The notes below the pieces were generated by a model. The model made no database searches, had not been told where the DNA came from, and saw nothing but the letters and a program-made list of their open reading frames with translations. From Clostridia bacterium (lineage in GTDB: Bacteria > Bacillota > Clostridia > Oscillospirales > Acutalibacteraceae), in contig JAUNIE010000005.1 in assembly GCA_030523605.1 (NCBI GenBank), forward strand, positions 1-45,431: DNA of 45,431 bases, written 5' to 3'. The translations under genes and the position numbers were made by a program. Shown here in pieces: positions 45,237 through 45,431 of the stretch. Numbering within the stretch: position 1 is the stretch's first letter; each line of letters begins with the position of its first letter.

Positions 45237-45264
45237 ATTCTATATTATATAAAAAAAATGTCAA
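45237..45264 (-). promoter_or_regulatory. Promoter of the antisense RNA
   Basis: On the minus strand, TTGACA (45259-45264) and TAGAAT (45237-45242) are 16 bases apart; a TATAAT also lies between them. Confidence 0.6.
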
Positions 45265-45273
45265 ATAAATTGG

Positions 45274-45431
45274 TATGTTAAAGTTTATAACATAGCAAAA
45301 GTCGAAATTTGTCGATATAATATAGGCAGTAGCAAGCCTGCGTCCGAGTGAAGGGCGGTTAGTCACTCCTAAAAGACAGGAGTGATGTTTATGGATCAGA
45401 TTATTACGCTCCTTATACTAATAGTATTTTA
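45274..45431. repeat. Tandem repeat unit 2, cut by the window end
   Basis: 158 bases nearly identical to 44958-45115. The four differences are all outside the promoter -10, the ribosome binding site hairpin stem and the toxin codons, as expected if those parts are under selection. Confidence 0.9.
45391..45431 (+). CDS. Small hydrophobic toxin, copy 2 (partial)
   Basis: The first 13 codons and part of the 14th are identical to copy 1 (MDQIITLLILIVF). The gene runs off the end of the window. Its ribosome binding site hairpin is also identical in the stem. Confidence 0.65.
   Translation, partial: MDQIITLLILIVF

Larger units (their letters stand above)
44958..45273. repeat. Tandem repeat unit 1 (316 bp) carrying a small toxin gene
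   Basis: The first 158 bases (44958-45115) recur at 45274-45431 with only four substitutions and no gaps, so the period is 316 bp. The unit holds a promoter, a ribosome binding site hairpin, a 22-codon hydrophobic peptide gene, a terminator hairpin and a minus-strand promoter. It starts 10 bases after hemW. Confidence 0.9.

Overview
The window comes from an A/T-rich, spore-forming, strictly anaerobic low-GC Gram-positive bacterium, most likely a member of the Clostridia (Oscillospiraceae-like). The evidence is spoIIP, a CwlD-type amidase and a YlmC/YmxH-type gene for sporulation; rubrerythrin for anaerobic life; AddAB rather than RecBCD; CIRCE/HrcA control of groESL; and strong AGGAGG-type ribosome binding sites with TTGACA/TATAAT promoters. 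No genus is claimed. The housekeeping genes look intact and no frameshifts were seen.

Layout. 1-730: a double-glycine (GG) leader peptide gene inside a MITE-like inverted-repeat element, then tRNA-Gln(CTG). 862-5467: spoIIP, two small membrane or secreted proteins, murC, rubrerythrin and ndk. 5556-7894: two small GG-leader proteins and a GG-leader protein carrying a poly(ADP-ribose) glycohydrolase domain. 8037-13246: the str operon (rpsL-rpsG-fusA-tuf, minus strand) with two GG-leader zinc-ribbon genes between fusA and tuf. 13304-24616: a secreted HExxH protein, addB-addA, radA, two paralogous secreted proteins and cwlD. 24681-30324: hemolysin III, a large proline-rich secreted protein, a YlmC-type protein, a CtpE-like P-type ATPase and a tiny membrane protein. 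30341-33744: two paralogous secreted proteins with charged coiled-coil tails, then a two-leader GG protein. 33753-44948: groEL-groES, mnmA, rpsO-pnp, two membrane-anchored family-2 glycosyltransferases, lepA and hemW. 44958-45431: a tandem array, with a 316-bp period, of a small hydrophobic toxin gene of the type I toxin-antitoxin kind.

The unusual content is a large outward-directed protein set scattered among housekeeping genes. Seven genes carry bacteriocin/Nif11-like GG leaders on very different cargo: short peptides sharing a YGxP motif, zinc ribbons, a membrane-active-looking protein and a PARG enzyme. Six further proteins carry classical signal peptides, one with a zinc-protease motif, and four of these form two duplicated pairs. 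Two glycosyltransferases start with a membrane anchor. No leader peptidase/ABC exporter and no RiPP-modifying enzyme is present in the window, so the GG proteins would have to be processed in trans. My inference is an organism that interacts closely with a host or competitors through a dispersed GG-leader secretome; the PARG protein is its most striking member.
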